Part shown: positions 10,344-19,437 of the stretch, in pieces
Numbering within the stretch: position 1 is the first letter of the stretch
How the letters are laid out: each line of letters begins with the position of its first letter
NCBI RefSeq assembly: GCF_002111585.1
Contig: NZ_LUTP01000013.1
Coordinates: 1 to 64,000, forward strand
DNA from: Lonsdalea iberica
GTDB lineage: Bacteria; Pseudomonadota; Gammaproteobacteria; Enterobacterales; Enterobacteriaceae
Direction: 5' to 3'
DNA length: 64,000 nt
Made by a program: the position numbers and the translations under genes
The notes under the pieces: model-generated
Database searches by the model: none
What the model was told of the DNA's origin: nothing
Seen by the model: only the letters and a program-made list of their open reading frames with translations

Positions 10344-11264
10344 ATGTCTCAGTCCCCGTCTGAGGTCGCTCAGCCATCGCGGCTGATCGTCTTTATTATT
10401 CTGACCCTCCCGCCGCTACTGTGGGCTGGCAACTTCATCATCGGGCGCGCGGTGCGCAACGAGGTCCCGCCGGTGACGCTGACTCTGGTGCGCTGGCTGA
10501 TCGCGCTGGCGTGCATCCTGCCCTTTGCATGGAAATATATTCGCCGCGATGCCGGGCGCTATCGGGCATTTCCTGGCCGTATCGTTGCCATATCCCTCAG
10601 CGGGATCGTTTTCTTCAGTCTGCTGACCTATATCGGCTTGCATCACACTTCCGGCACCAATGCGCTTCTGCTCAACTCCTGTATCCCGGTGTTAATTATG
10701 TTGTTCGCCGGCCTGTTTTACGGTCAGCCCCTGAGGCTCTCGCAGGCGACAGGCCTGCTGATTTCTTTCTGCGGCGTATTGGCCATTATTTTCCACGGCG
10801 ATCTGGCGGGGTTGCTGTCACTGTCCTTTTCGTCCGGCGACCTGATGCTGCTGGGCGCGATGGCCAGCTTCTCGCTTTATACGCTGTGGCTGAAAAAAAT
10901 CCCGCCAGAGGTGAGCCGTTTAGGGTTGCTGGGCGTGCAGGTGATTATCTCGCTAATCGTCATATTTCCCGTCTGGCTATGGGAGATCCACAGCGGCGCG
11001 AGCGCCGTTTGGGATCGCACGACGCTGTCAGCCGTCCTCTACTTGGGGATCTTTCCGTCTTTTATCGCCTACCTGCTGTTTGGCCGCGGCGTCGCGCTGA
11101 TCGGCGCGGCGCGAGCTGGTCTGACGATCCATCTGATTCCCGTGTTCGGCGTGGCTTTATCGGTGCTGTTTCTGGGCGAGAAAATCCATCTTTATCATCT
11201 GGCGGGGATTGCCACTATTCTGGAGGGCATCTCGCTGGCGAGCCGCAAATCAGGCACGCGATAA
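10344..11264 (+). CDS. EamA (DMT superfamily) transporter
   Basis: A 306-residue inner-membrane protein with about ten hydrophobic helices in two EamA repeats. The first begins LPPLLWAGNFIIGRAVRNE, a motif typical of this family. The second repeat starts near GDLMLLGAMASFSLYTLWL. The start at 10344 is chosen because AGGA lies about 9 bp upstream; an ATG at 10311 is possible. Such proteins export amino acids or metabolites, and the substrate is unknown. It stands alone between the iron cluster and the convergent deo operon. Confidence 0.85.
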   Translation: MSQSPSEVAQPSRLIVFIILTLPPLLWAGNFIIGRAVRNEVPPVTLTLVRWLIALACILPFAWKYIRRDAGRYRAFPGRIVAISLSGIVFFSLLTYIGLHHTSGTNALLLNSCIPVLIMLFAGLFYGQPLRLSQATGLLISFCGVLAIIFHGDLAGLLSLSFSSGDLMLLGAMASFSLYTLWLKKIPPEVSRLGLLGVQVIISLIVIFPVWLWEIHSGASAVWDRTTLSAVLYLGIFPSFIAYLLFGRGVALIGAARAGLTIHLIPVFGVALSVLFLGEKIHLYHLAGIATILEGISLASRKSGTR

Positions 11265-11320
11265 CCCGGTTAAGAATGGAGATCAATGGGGAGCAGGCAG
11301 GAAGGTACGGCATAAAACAC

Positions 11321-11346
11321 AGACGCCCCGCTGGATCGGGGCGTCT
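11321..11346. terminator. terminator between EamA gene and deoD
   Basis: AGACGCCCC, an 8-nt loop, then GGGGCGTCT. On the minus strand it is followed by GTGTTTTATG, fitting the end of the deo operon. It may act in both directions. Confidence 0.7.
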
Positions 11347-11395
11347 GGAAAGAGTGCGGTCCGGTGAAACCGGGCCACTCTCGTGACGGACAGGA

Positions 11396-12115
11396 TTAGT
11401 CTTTGTCGCCCAGCAGAACAGATTCGAGCGCGATTTCAATCATCTCATTGAAAGTGGTCTGACGCTCTTCCGCCGTGGTCACTTCCTGGGTACGGATATG
11501 GTCGGACACGGTGCAAATCGCCAGCGCTTTAGCGCCGAATTCAGCCGCCACGCCGTAGATGCCCGCCGCTTCCATTTCCACGCCCAGCACGCCGTGTTTC
11601 TCCATGACGTCGAACATCTGCGGATCCGGCGTATAGAACAGATCGGCGGAGAACAGGTTACCAACGCGGACTTTGACGCCACGAGACTTGGCCGCATCTA
11701 CCGCATGACGCAGCAGATCATAGTCGGCAATCGCCGCAAAATCATGATCCTTGAAACGCATACGATTCACTTTGGAATCGGTGCAGGCGCCCATGCCGAT
11801 CACCACATCGCGAACCTTCACGTCTTCGCTGACCGCGCCGCAGGAACCAACACGAATAATTTTTTCGACGCCGAACTCGGTGATCAGTTCTTTCGCGTAG
11901 ATAGAGCAGGACGGGATGCCCATGCCGTGTCCCATTACCGAAATACGACGGCCTTTATAGGTGCCGGTGAAGCCCAACATACCGCGTACGCTATTCACTT
12001 CCACCGCGTCTTCCAGAAAGGTGTCGGCGATATATTTTGCGCGCAGCGGATCGCCCGGCATCAGTACCACGTCCGCAAAATCACCCATTTCAGCATTAAT
12101 GTGAGGCGTAGCCAT
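11396..12115 (-). CDS. deoD: purine nucleoside phosphorylase (DeoD type)
   Basis: A 239-residue hexameric phosphorylase that splits purine (deoxy)nucleosides to base and (deoxy)ribose-1-phosphate. Family hallmarks are [20 protein letters not shown] and GDPLRAK at the N-terminus, the phosphate-binding VGSCGAV, and [11 protein letters not shown] followed by the catalytic Asp in VSDHI. It is the last gene of deoCABD, 56 bp after deoB. Confidence 0.97.
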   Translation of the reverse strand: MATPHINAEMGDFADVVLMPGDPLRAKYIADTFLEDAVEVNSVRGMLGFTGTYKGRRISVMGHGMGIPSCSIYAKELITEFGVEKIIRVGSCGAVSEDVKVRDVVIGMGACTDSKVNRMRFKDHDFAAIADYDLLRHAVDAAKSRGVKVRVGNLFSADLFYTPDPQMFDVMEKHGVLGVEMEAAGIYGVAAEFGAKALAICTVSDHIRTQEVTTAEERQTTFNEMIEIALESVLLGDKD

Positions 12116-12171
12116 CCTTATTGTTCCTTTTTCATCAGCATAAATAGTGGTTGTTCCGTCAGCCTACCGGC

Positions 12172-13395
12172 TCACAGCATTGAGGTTCCATAGTCCATCG
12201 GCGACACGCCGAAATAGCTTGCCACCGTCTGCCCAATATCCGCGAAGGTCGTGCGATGACCGCGCGATCCCGGCTCAACCCGCGGACCGTAAATCAGTAC
12301 CGGTACGTGTTCACGCGTGTGATCCGTGCCTGGCCAGGTGGGATCACAGCCGTGATCCGCCGTCAGGATTAGGATATCGCCTTCACCGACCTTCGCCATC
12401 AGCTCAGGCAAACGGCGGTCAAACAGCTCCAGCGCGGCGGCATAGCCAGGAACATCGCGACGATGGCCATAGGAGGAGTCGAAGTCGACAAAGTTGGTAA
12501 ACACGATTGTCTCGTCGCCGGCGGCATCCATTTCTTTCAGCGTTGCATCAAATAGCGCGTCCAGACCGGTTGCTTTGACCTTTTTGGTGATGCCGACGTT
12601 GGCGTAAATATCGGCAATCTTGCCGACCGATACAACGTGGCCTTTTTTCTCATCCACCAGCTTTTTCAGCACGGTGGGCGCCGGCGGCTCGACAGCCAGG
12701 TCGTGACGGTTCCCCGTCCGCTGGAAGTTGCCCGCTTTGTCGCCCACGAACGGGCGCGCAATCACGCGGCCAATGTTGTAGCCGCCCTCGGTCAAGGCTT
12801 CACGCGCGATCTCGCATAGCGCGTACAGGTTGTCCAGCCCGTAGGTGTCTTCATGGCAGGCGATTTGGAATACCGAATCCGCCGAGGTGTAGAAAATCGG
12901 CTTGCCGGTCTTCATGTGCTCTTCACCCAGCTCATCCAGAATCACCGTTCCGGAGGAGTGACAGTTGCCGAGATAACCGGGCAGGTTGGCGCGCTCAACC
13001 AGCAGGTCAAGCAGCGGCTGAGGAAAACTGTTCTGCGTGTCGTGAAAATAGCCCCAGTCAAACAGGACGGGGACGCCCGCGATTTCCCAATGGCCCGACG
13101 GCGTATCTTTCCCCGAGGAGATTTCGCTGGCGTGGGCATAAGCCCCGATAATGTCAGCGTGTGCATCCAGACCTGCCGGGAAGCGGCCGGTTGATGCTTC
13201 CGCCGCCTTGCCCAGACCCAGGCGGCTCAGATTCGGTAAAGACAGCGGTCCCTGACGTCCTTGATCGGCGCGGCCTTCTGCACAGGCCTGCGCGATGTGG
13301 CCCAACGTATCCGAGCCGACGTCTCCGAACCGCTCGGCATCGGCAGCGCTGCCGATGCCAAACGAATCCAGCACCATAATAAATGCACGTTTCAT
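12172..13395 (-). CDS. deoB: phosphopentomutase
   Basis: A 407-residue phosphopentomutase, the same length as in E. coli. It converts (deoxy)ribose-1-phosphate to the 5-phosphate in nucleoside catabolism. It belongs to the alkaline-phosphatase-like metalloenzymes, with metal ligands in [11 protein letters not shown] at the N-terminus and [18 protein letters not shown] near residue 325. The start at 13395 ([13 protein letters not shown]) has GGAGAGAG just upstream; upstream in-frame codons reach back into deoA and are not used. Confidence 0.97.
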   Translation of the reverse strand: MKRAFIMVLDSFGIGSAADAERFGDVGSDTLGHIAQACAEGRADQGRQGPLSLPNLSRLGLGKAAEASTGRFPAGLDAHADIIGAYAHASEISSGKDTPSGHWEIAGVPVLFDWGYFHDTQNSFPQPLLDLLVERANLPGYLGNCHSSGTVILDELGEEHMKTGKPIFYTSADSVFQIACHEDTYGLDNLYALCEIAREALTEGGYNIGRVIARPFVGDKAGNFQRTGNRHDLAVEPPAPTVLKKLVDEKKGHVVSVGKIADIYANVGITKKVKATGLDALFDATLKEMDAAGDETIVFTNFVDFDSSYGHRRDVPGYAAALELFDRRLPELMAKVGEGDILILTADHGCDPTWPGTDHTREHVPVLIYGPRVEPGSRGHRTTFADIGQTVASYFGVSPMDYGTSML

Positions 13396-13438
13396 TTCAC
13401 TCTCTCCTGCGTTCTTTTCTGGGGCCATGCTCCACACA

Positions 13439-14782
13439 CTATTCGACAGCGTCGGCATCAGAGATGTTCAACCGGCGATAAATCATCGGGGGCGCCTCCG
13501 ATGCCCGGTCGCTTACCGTCACCGCTGCCTGAATTTGCTGTGCGGCCTGCTGCCATTGCACTTCGGTATTGGCATGAATAATGGCCAGTGGACGCTGAGA
13601 ATCCACCTGCTCTCCCAGGCTAACCATGTCGCTCAATCCCACGCTGTGGTCAATAGTATCATCTGGCCGCAGGCGACCACCACCCAGGGATACCACTGCC
13701 ATACCTATGGCGCGTGTGTCCATGGAAGCAATCACCCCTTCGCGTTCGGCAAAAACGGGTTTACTGAGGGTGGCGGGTAGCAAGTAGCGCTCATAATGTT
13801 CAACGAAATCTGTCGGTCCACCTTGTGCGGCGACCATGCGGCCAAAGACCTCCGCCGCCCGGCCGTTTTCCAGCACGGCCATGAGCTGACGCCGGGCATC
13901 AGGTGCCGAGGTGGCCAGGTTTCCCGCCACCAGCATCTCTTCGCACAGCGCCATCGTGACCTCGAACAGCCGGGGATTTCGCTGATCGCCGGTCAGGAAG
14001 CGCACCGCTTCCCGCACTTCGAGCGCATTTCCGGCGCTCGACGCCAGCGCCTGATTCATATCGGTCAACAGCGCGCTGGTTCGGCACCCGGCATGATTGG
14101 CGACGCCGACGATAGCCCGCGCCAGCTGCTCCGACGCCGAGTAGGTCGGCATGAAGGCGCCGGAGCCTACCTTGACGTCCATCACCAGCGCATCCAGTCC
14201 TTCCGCCAGTTTTTTCGCCAGAATTGAGGCAGTGATAAGCGGGATGGTATCTACGGTGGCGGTCGTGTCGCGCGTGGCGTAGAAGCGCCGATCTGCGGGT
14301 GCCAGTGAATGGGTTTGCCCGATGATCGCGACCCCAACCTGCTTAATCATCTCACGAAAGCGATTGTCATCAGGGTAGATATCCAGACCGGGAATGGACT
14401 CCAGTTTGTCGAGCGTACCGCCGGTATGCCCGAGCCCCCTGCCGGAAATCATTGGCACATAGCCGCCGCAGGCGGCCACCATCGGCCCCAGCATCAGCGA
14501 GGTAACGTCACCCACGCCGCCGGTTGAATGTTTGTCCACCAGCGGTCCGTTCAAGTTAAGCGATCGCCAGTCAAGCACCGTGCCGGAATCGCGCATCGCC
14601 AACGTCAGCGCCACTCGCTCATCCATGGTCATATCATGGAAATAGATCGTCATCGCCAGCGCCGCAATCTGCCCCTCCGACACGGTATTGTCGCGAATAC
14701 CATTAACGAAGTGGCGAATCTCATCCTCGCTGAGCGGGTGTCCATCACGTTTCTTACGAATAATTTCAGGGATTAACAACAA
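13439..14782 (-). CDS. deoA: thymidine phosphorylase
   Basis: A 447-residue enzyme that phosphorolyses thymidine and deoxyuridine. It has the family signature [17 protein letters not shown] and the phosphate loop KHSTGGVGD. The start is TTG at 14782 (reading [13 protein letters not shown]), as in E. coli deoA, which also uses TTG. The C-terminus is a few residues longer than usual (SDADAVE). It lies between deoC and deoB in the operon. Confidence 0.96.
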   Translation of the reverse strand: MLLIPEIIRKKRDGHPLSEDEIRHFVNGIRDNTVSEGQIAALAMTIYFHDMTMDERVALTLAMRDSGTVLDWRSLNLNGPLVDKHSTGGVGDVTSLMLGPMVAACGGYVPMISGRGLGHTGGTLDKLESIPGLDIYPDDNRFREMIKQVGVAIIGQTHSLAPADRRFYATRDTTATVDTIPLITASILAKKLAEGLDALVMDVKVGSGAFMPTYSASEQLARAIVGVANHAGCRTSALLTDMNQALASSAGNALEVREAVRFLTGDQRNPRLFEVTMALCEEMLVAGNLATSAPDARRQLMAVLENGRAAEVFGRMVAAQGGPTDFVEHYERYLLPATLSKPVFAEREGVIASMDTRAIGMAVVSLGGGRLRPDDTIDHSVGLSDMVSLGEQVDSQRPLAIIHANTEVQWQQAAQQIQAAVTVSDRASEAPPMIYRRLNISDADAVE

Positions 14783-14864
14783 GGTAGCGCCTCCAACCCG
14801 CCCTGCCGTACTTTATCGCTGTACTGAGCGGGGTGCCGCCGGCCGCGTCGGCCAGCGGTGATGA

Positions 14865-15643
14865 CTAATAATCGCTGCGAGCGGTTTCGGTAGTGCGCCC
14901 GAGCGTGTTCAGCAAGCTGCTTAACAGTCCGGAAGCCCCGAAGCGGAAGTGCCGCGCATCCGCCCAGCCCACGCCCATAATCCTATCTGCCAGCAGCAAA
15001 TAGCGTGCCGCCTCTTCAGCGGTGCGCACGCCGCCGGCCGCTTTGAATCCGACCCGATCGCCGACATGCATGTCTTTGATCACGTTCAGCATGACCTCCG
15101 CACTGTGCAAGGTGGCATTAACAGGGACTTTGCCGGTCGACGTTTTGATGAAGTCGGCACCTGCGTTAATCGCGATTTCGCTGGCCTGTCGAATGCGCGC
15201 GTCCTCTTTAAGCTCACCGCTTTCGATAATGACCTTGAGTAATACCTGATGTTCTACGCACGCCTGCTTGCAGGCTTGCACCAATCGAAACCGCGCCGTG
15301 TTTCACCAGCCAGCATCGCGCGGTAAGGAAATACCACGTCGACTTCATCGGCGCCGTAAGCAATCGCGGCGCGGGTTTCCGCCAGCGCTATCGCCATATC
15401 ATCGTTGCCATGGGGAAAATTGGTCACCGTCGCGATACGGATTTCCGGCGAGCCCTGTTCGCGCAGCGCCTTGCGCGCCAGCGGAATAAAACGGGGGTAA
15501 ATACAGATCGCCGCCGTCTGCCCGGCGGGACTGTTAGCCTGCCGACATAGATCGCTTATTTTTTTGTCCGTGTCGTCGTCGTTCAGGGTCGTCAGATCCA
15601 TCAGCCCTAGTGCGCGCTGCGCGGCAGCGGTTAATTCAGTCAT
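14865..15643 (-). pseudogene. deoC: deoxyribose-phosphate aldolase, frameshifted
   Basis: Class I aldolase that cleaves deoxyribose-5-phosphate to acetaldehyde and glyceraldehyde-3-phosphate; first gene of the deo operon. The frame from 15643 ends after GETRRGFDW. The rest ([13 protein letters not shown] and onward) lies in another frame to 14865, with the Schiff-base Lys in [10 protein letters not shown] and the second Lys in [10 protein letters not shown]. Adding one base to the AA at 15283-15284 on the plus strand gives GFDLVQACKQ and exactly 259 residues, the E. coli length. As written, no full aldolase is made. Toxic deoxyribose-5-phosphate would then build up when the intact deoAB genes are used, which argues for a sequencing error. 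Confidence 0.9.
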
Positions 15644-16112
15644 ATCGCCACTCCAATTGAAAGTCGACGGTGATCTTCAAGCCTCTCGACCCTCGCCCCG
15701 ACCCTAGCGTTTAGCTACTGAAAGGGAGCAAACATCACATCACCGATAAAAAAGGAAGCTTTGCTACTGCCGCTATTGGACCACAGTAACGTGAATAATT
15801 TGTGCTGACGCTTCCCAGAAATAACAATAAGCCACAAAACGAAGACTCGCTATGCCTGTTTGCGCAACCAAATAAACGCGTGTTGGCGGTTTTATAAGGG
15901 GGTTATCTCGCGTTTTTTTCAGATAATTTACCTCCGCCGGGAACATGACCTGTTGAGCACACATTTATATCCACAAGCGCGATGACAGAAATATCAAGAC
16001 ACCAGGGATTTATGACCGCCAGCATCGCCGATCATAAATCTTGACACCCATTCAGATTACCAGTACCTAATAGCCGTTCCATTTTCGGAATATTTTAATA
16101 AGGATGTTATTC
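15644..16112. other. gene-free stretch upstream of deoC
   Basis: It holds the deo control region on the minus strand and the candidate promoter of the small ORF at 16113 on the plus strand. A GGAG precedes the deoC ATG. No full CRP or DeoR/CytR operator could be identified by eye. An inverted repeat (GATTTATGA at 16007-16015 with TCATAAATC at 16032-16040) lies in its right half. Confidence 0.4.
16041..16069 (+). promoter_or_regulatory. candidate promoter of the 50-residue secreted ORF
   Basis: A perfect TTGACA at 16041-16046 has a weak -10 (TACCTA at 16064) at 17-bp spacing, about 44 bp before the GTG start at 16113. A 9-bp inverted repeat ends immediately upstream of the -35 and could be an operator. 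The -10 is poor. Confidence 0.35.
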
Positions 16113-16265
16113 GTGAAAAAAATGACTTTTTCTATTTGTGGTTTACTGCTGCTCTCCGCTGTCGCTGGTCCTGTTATGGCGGCAAGAAGTGGGCTTGTGA
16201 TCAACAAACCGAAGGATGATTCGGCGATGTGCTGTATTGCCGATGAGTGCCTCCCCTGCTCTTGA
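16113..16265 (+). CDS. small secreted Cys-rich protein (hypothetical)
   Basis: A 50-residue ORF starting with GTG, with AAGGA 8 bp upstream. Residues 1-23 form a clear Sec signal peptide: KK at the N-terminus, the hydrophobic core SICGLLLLSAVAG, and cleavage predicted after VMA. The mature part is only about 27 residues and ends with MCCIADECLPCS, holding four Cys in a CC-x5-C-x2-C pattern. A perfect 10-bp hairpin follows 11 bp after the stop. I do not recognise the family. It could be a secreted peptide, a metal binder or a bacteriocin-like peptide; none of these is shown. Confidence 0.6.
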   Translation: MKKMTFSICGLLLLSAVAGPVMAARSGLVINKPKDDSAMCCIADECLPCS

Positions 16266-16276
16266 TTGAGTGATAG

Positions 16277-16305
16277 GATGAAGAGGACCACGCGGCCTCT
16301 TCATC
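16277..16305. terminator. hairpin after the small secreted ORF
   Basis: GATGAAGAGG, a 9-nt loop, then CCTCTTCATC: a perfect 10-bp stem. There is only a weak T-run (CATTTC) after it. Its position supports the 50-residue ORF as a discrete transcription unit. Confidence 0.55.
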
Positions 16306-16799
16306 CATTTCAAGCCAGACAACGAGTTATACCGCTTGGGATAACTGCGCATAACACGTTGACGCTGCGCCTCTTCATATACGTCGGGACGAAAGATTAT
16401 ATTGTTGATCGCGCTGTTCAAAATAATGACTCGTCAGCATGACGCGGTAAAGAAAAGTGTAAATTGGAAAACCTCAATGGCATTTACGCTTTGACGGATA
16501 CGGACAGAAAAATATCTCTAACTCCGCCTGATTTACCCTATATCTTCGAAATGCTTATGACTCCGTTGATGTTTTGTCGAACATCCCTGAAACGATCATG
16601 AGATTTTTTTTCCTGTCATGAAATAATGGAAAGGACGCCCATCTCGCGGCAATAAACAGACGATGACGTTCCTGCCGTCATGAATGTTATTGGCCATTCA
16701 TCATCATCCGTGACCCATATAGCGACAGGCATTCACCTTTCAATCCAGAACACCGTAAAATAGCCTTTTAGTTTATCTTCGAACGAGAAAGCCACAACG
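16306..16799. other. gene-free stretch before yhbQ
   Basis: About 490 bp with many short stops in all frames and lower GC than its flanks. A minus-strand reading frame starting at 16421 shows no family resemblance and runs antisense through the secreted ORF, so it is not called. The yhbQ promoter must lie at the right end. Confidence 0.4.
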
Positions 16800-17105
16800 A
16801 TGCAGGATGCTCCATCACCAGACTGGTTTGTCTATATGCTGCGTACAGCCGGCGGCATGCTGTATACCGGCATCACCACAGATACCGCGCGCCGTTTGGC
16901 GCAGCATCAGGCGGGCAAAGGCGCCCGCTCGCTGCGCGGAAAGGGCGAACTCTCATTAGTGTATAGATGTGGGGCGAGCAGTCGCTCTGTCGCGTTGCAG
17001 TGGGAATATCGCATCAAACAGCTGAGCAAAGCACAGAAAGAGCGGCTGGTGCGCGACCAGCCAGTGTCTATCGCCCGCTTTTTAGCTGAATCTAAACGCG
17101 ATTGA
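16800..17105 (+). CDS. yhbQ: GIY-YIG nuclease superfamily protein YhbQ
   Basis: A 101-residue single-domain GIY-YIG protein. The motif is [20 protein letters not shown] (about residues 9-28), followed by Arg in the [14 protein letters not shown] segment and the distal Glu in QWEYRIKQL. Family members have nuclease activity on branched DNA in vitro. The end overlaps the convergent yhbS end by 14 bp. Confidence 0.95.
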   Translation: MQDAPSPDWFVYMLRTAGGMLYTGITTDTARRLAQHQAGKGARSLRGKGELSLVYRCGASSRSVALQWEYRIKQLSKAQKERLVRDQPVSIARFLAESKRD

Positions 17106-17595
17106 ATGGGTCGGCGAATTCCACTTTCCCACTGACGCCTTGGAAGTGATTGTCGGCCAGCGGGTAGATCTGGAAAGTGGATGAAGGGTCTTCCCGACCG
17201 CAGCTAAGCTGATGTTCCGACGCCGCGACAAAGCCAAAACGGGAAAAGTAAGCCGGATCGCCGAAAACGACCACCGCGGTGTAGCCAAATTCATTGAGCG
17301 AATCCAAACCTTCATACACCAGTTGCTCGCCCAAACCTTGCTTTCTCAGACGCTGATCGATCGCCAGCGGCGACAGTCCGACCCACTGAAGATCCTCCCC
17401 TTCAATGCTGACCGGGCTGAAGGCGGCATAGCCCACCACGCCGCCTTCGTCATCCGTCGCCACCACACCCAGTGTTAGTTGGCCGTTTTCACGCAGTTCT
17501 TGCACCAGTTCAGCCTCAGCCGACGTCGGGAATGAGCGTCGAAGGAGGCGATCGATCCCTGGGGCATCGACAGGGATTTCAACGCGGATTAGCAT
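17092..17595 (-). CDS. yhbS: GNAT family N-acetyltransferase YhbS
   Basis: A 167-residue putative acetyltransferase. The acetyl-CoA motif is [20 protein letters not shown] (about residues 77-96), and [12 protein letters not shown] near 112 is typical of YhbS. The substrate is unknown. The ATG overlaps the end of ubiT by 7 bp, so the two are probably translated together. Confidence 0.94.
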   Translation of the reverse strand: MLIRVEIPVDAPGIDRLLRRSFPTSAEAELVQELRENGQLTLGVVATDDEGGVVGYAAFSPVSIEGEDLQWVGLSPLAIDQRLRKQGLGEQLVYEGLDSLNEFGYTAVVVFGDPAYFSRFGFVAASEHQLSCGREDPSSTFQIYPLADNHFQGVSGKVEFADPFNRV

Positions 17596-18113
17596 GATGC
17601 CGGCGCGTGTGCCGGAGCCTGATCCGCGCCCTCCCGCAGTCCCGACTCGACAAAGTCCGCCAACTGCAGCAGCGCAACACGCAGCGGAGTCGGCATGCTT
17701 TCCAGCTCAACGGCATCCATCAGATTCTTCACGTACAGACCCAGCTCTGTATCCCCTTCGATGCGCAGACGACGCTGGAAAAACAACGTATCGGGATCTT
17801 CTTTACGCGCCGCGATCAGAATCAGATCGTTGGCATCAGCGCTGAAAGTCACTTCTGCGATTTCGTTGCGACTAACCAGCAGGCGCCCCTCTCGCTGCGT
17901 CATAAACCAACGCAGTCCCATGTCTCGGACTTCAATCTGCAACCAGCGATCTTCCAGAAACTCCAGATCGCCATCTTCCAGCGCCTGACGGAACTGCCAC
18001 TTCAGCAGTTGTTCCAATATCCGGCGCTGCACGGAAAAGGGCGTCAACGCTAACGGTTTGCCCAAAAATCCCGGCCCCTGACGCACAATTTGCGCCCGTA
18101 GTTGTTCCAGCAC
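17589..18113 (-). CDS. ubiT: ubiquinone biosynthesis accessory factor UbiT (SCP2 domain)
   Basis: A 174-residue SCP2-type lipid-binding protein (formerly YhbT). It acts with UbiU and UbiV in oxygen-independent ubiquinone synthesis and is thought to carry the prenylated intermediate. Start is GTG at 18113 with a good SD (AGAGGAG). Typical sequences are ILEQLLKWQFRQALEDGDLEFLEDRWL and GDTELGLYVKNLMDAVE. It is divergent from ubiU and upstream of yhbS. Confidence 0.95.
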   Translation of the reverse strand: MLEQLRAQIVRQGPGFLGKPLALTPFSVQRRILEQLLKWQFRQALEDGDLEFLEDRWLQIEVRDMGLRWFMTQREGRLLVSRNEIAEVTFSADANDLILIAARKEDPDTLFFQRRLRIEGDTELGLYVKNLMDAVELESMPTPLRVALLQLADFVESGLREGADQAPAHAPASC

Positions 18114-18428
18114 TGGCGTACTCCTCTAAAGCTAAAGCGATACAGACGACACGATACTGCACTATTTTGCCACATTGCAGACTCGCGACAGCGGCTTACA
18201 TCAACAATGTAGCCGGTTATCGCTCAAATCACGAAATACGCGCGTCTGCTATATTAATTTCATCACACTATATACTGGTTTAAATCAAAGTGTTGCCACA
18301 GCGGGTTAACTAAGATGCCTTTTCGTCAGAATTTTTAATTGACTGATAACCTGCTTCATCAATCAGACAACATCATTGATCGCCTCCGTTTAAATATAAC
18401 GAAGGCCTTGATGAGTGAAGGAATAGGT

Positions 18429-19424
18429 ATGGAACTGCTTTGCCCTGCCGGTAACTTACCGGCGCTAAAAGCCGCTATTGATAATGGTGCAGACGCGGTG
18501 TACATCGGGCTTAAAGATGATACCAACGCACGACATTTCGCCGGACTAAACTTTAACGATAAAAAACTGCAGGAAGCCCGCAGCTATGTGCATCAACATA
18601 AGCGCAAACTGCATATCGCCATCAATACCTTCGCCCATCCAGACGGTTTTCAACGCTGGCAACGCGCCGTGGATAGCGCCGCAAACGCCGGTGCCGACGT
18701 CCTGATCCTGGCTGACCTGGCGACACTGGAATACGCCGCGGAACGCTATCCGCATATCGAACGCCACGTTTCCGTGCAGGCCTCGGCCACAAACGAACAG
18801 GCTATCCGTTTCTATCAAAAACATTTCGACGTGGCGCGCGTCGTCCTGCCGCGCGTGCTGTCTATCCATCAAGTCAAACAGCTTGCTCGCACCAGCCCGG
18901 TGCCGCTGGAGGTCTTCGCCTTCGGCAGCCTGTGCATCATGGCGGAAGGACGTTGTTACCTCTCCTCTTATCTGACCGGGGAGTCGCCCAATACCGTGGG
19001 CGCTTGCTCCCCGGCGCGTTTTGTCCGTTGGCAGCAGACCGACAAAGGGATGGAATCCCGTCTGAACAATGTGCTGATTGACCGCTACCAGGATAATGAA
19101 AACGCCGGTTATCCCACGTTGTGCAAAGGTCGTTATCTGGTGGACGGCAAGCGCTACCACGCGCTGGAAGAACCGACCAGCCTGAACACGCTCTCGCTGC
19201 TGCCGGAGCTAATGGCGGCGAACATCGCCTCAGTGAAAATTGAAGGCCGCCAGCGCAGTCCGGCCTATGTCAGCCAGGTCACGCGGGTGTGGCGTGAGGC
19301 TATCGACCACTGCAAGGCATCGCCCGAACGCTATGTCCCTAACCCAGAATGGATGGACGCCCTGGGCGCCGTCGCCGAAGGGACTCAAACCACGCTGGGC
19401 GCTTATCACCGTGAATGGCAGTAG
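18429..19424 (+). CDS. ubiU: O2-independent ubiquinone hydroxylation protein UbiU
   Basis: A 331-residue member of the U32 peptidase family that binds a [4Fe-4S] cluster. With UbiV it performs the ring hydroxylations of ubiquinone without O2. Start at 18429 (MELLCPAGNLPALKAAIDNG) has AGGAATA upstream and gives the E. coli length; an in-frame TTG at 18339 is ignored. The family signature is VFAFGSLCIMAEGRCYLSSY, and cluster Cys candidates lie in this motif, in VGACSPAR and in LCKGRY. ubiV starts 13 bp downstream. Confidence 0.96.
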   Translation: MELLCPAGNLPALKAAIDNGADAVYIGLKDDTNARHFAGLNFNDKKLQEARSYVHQHKRKLHIAINTFAHPDGFQRWQRAVDSAANAGADVLILADLATLEYAAERYPHIERHVSVQASATNEQAIRFYQKHFDVARVVLPRVLSIHQVKQLARTSPVPLEVFAFGSLCIMAEGRCYLSSYLTGESPNTVGACSPARFVRWQQTDKGMESRLNNVLIDRYQDNENAGYPTLCKGRYLVDGKRYHALEEPTSLNTLSLLPELMAANIASVKIEGRQRSPAYVSQVTRVWREAIDHCKASPERYVPNPEWMDALGAVAEGTQTTLGAYHREWQ

Positions 19425-19437
19425 TCAGGAGAACACT

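Noticed and set aside
10421-11386. 321-codon open frame overlapping the EamA gene in another frame
   Set aside because: Arg-rich translation without domains; the EamA frame has clear membrane helices and an SD.
15773-15964. 63-codon minus-strand frame upstream of deoC
   Set aside because: No SD or domain; probably chance in the control region.
16143-16421. 92-codon minus-strand frame antisense to the secreted peptide ORF
   Set aside because: No family resemblance and no good SD; the plus-strand ORF has a signal peptide and flanking hairpin.
18339-18428. N-terminal extension of ubiU from a TTG
   Set aside because: The ATG at 18429 has an SD and gives the exact family length.
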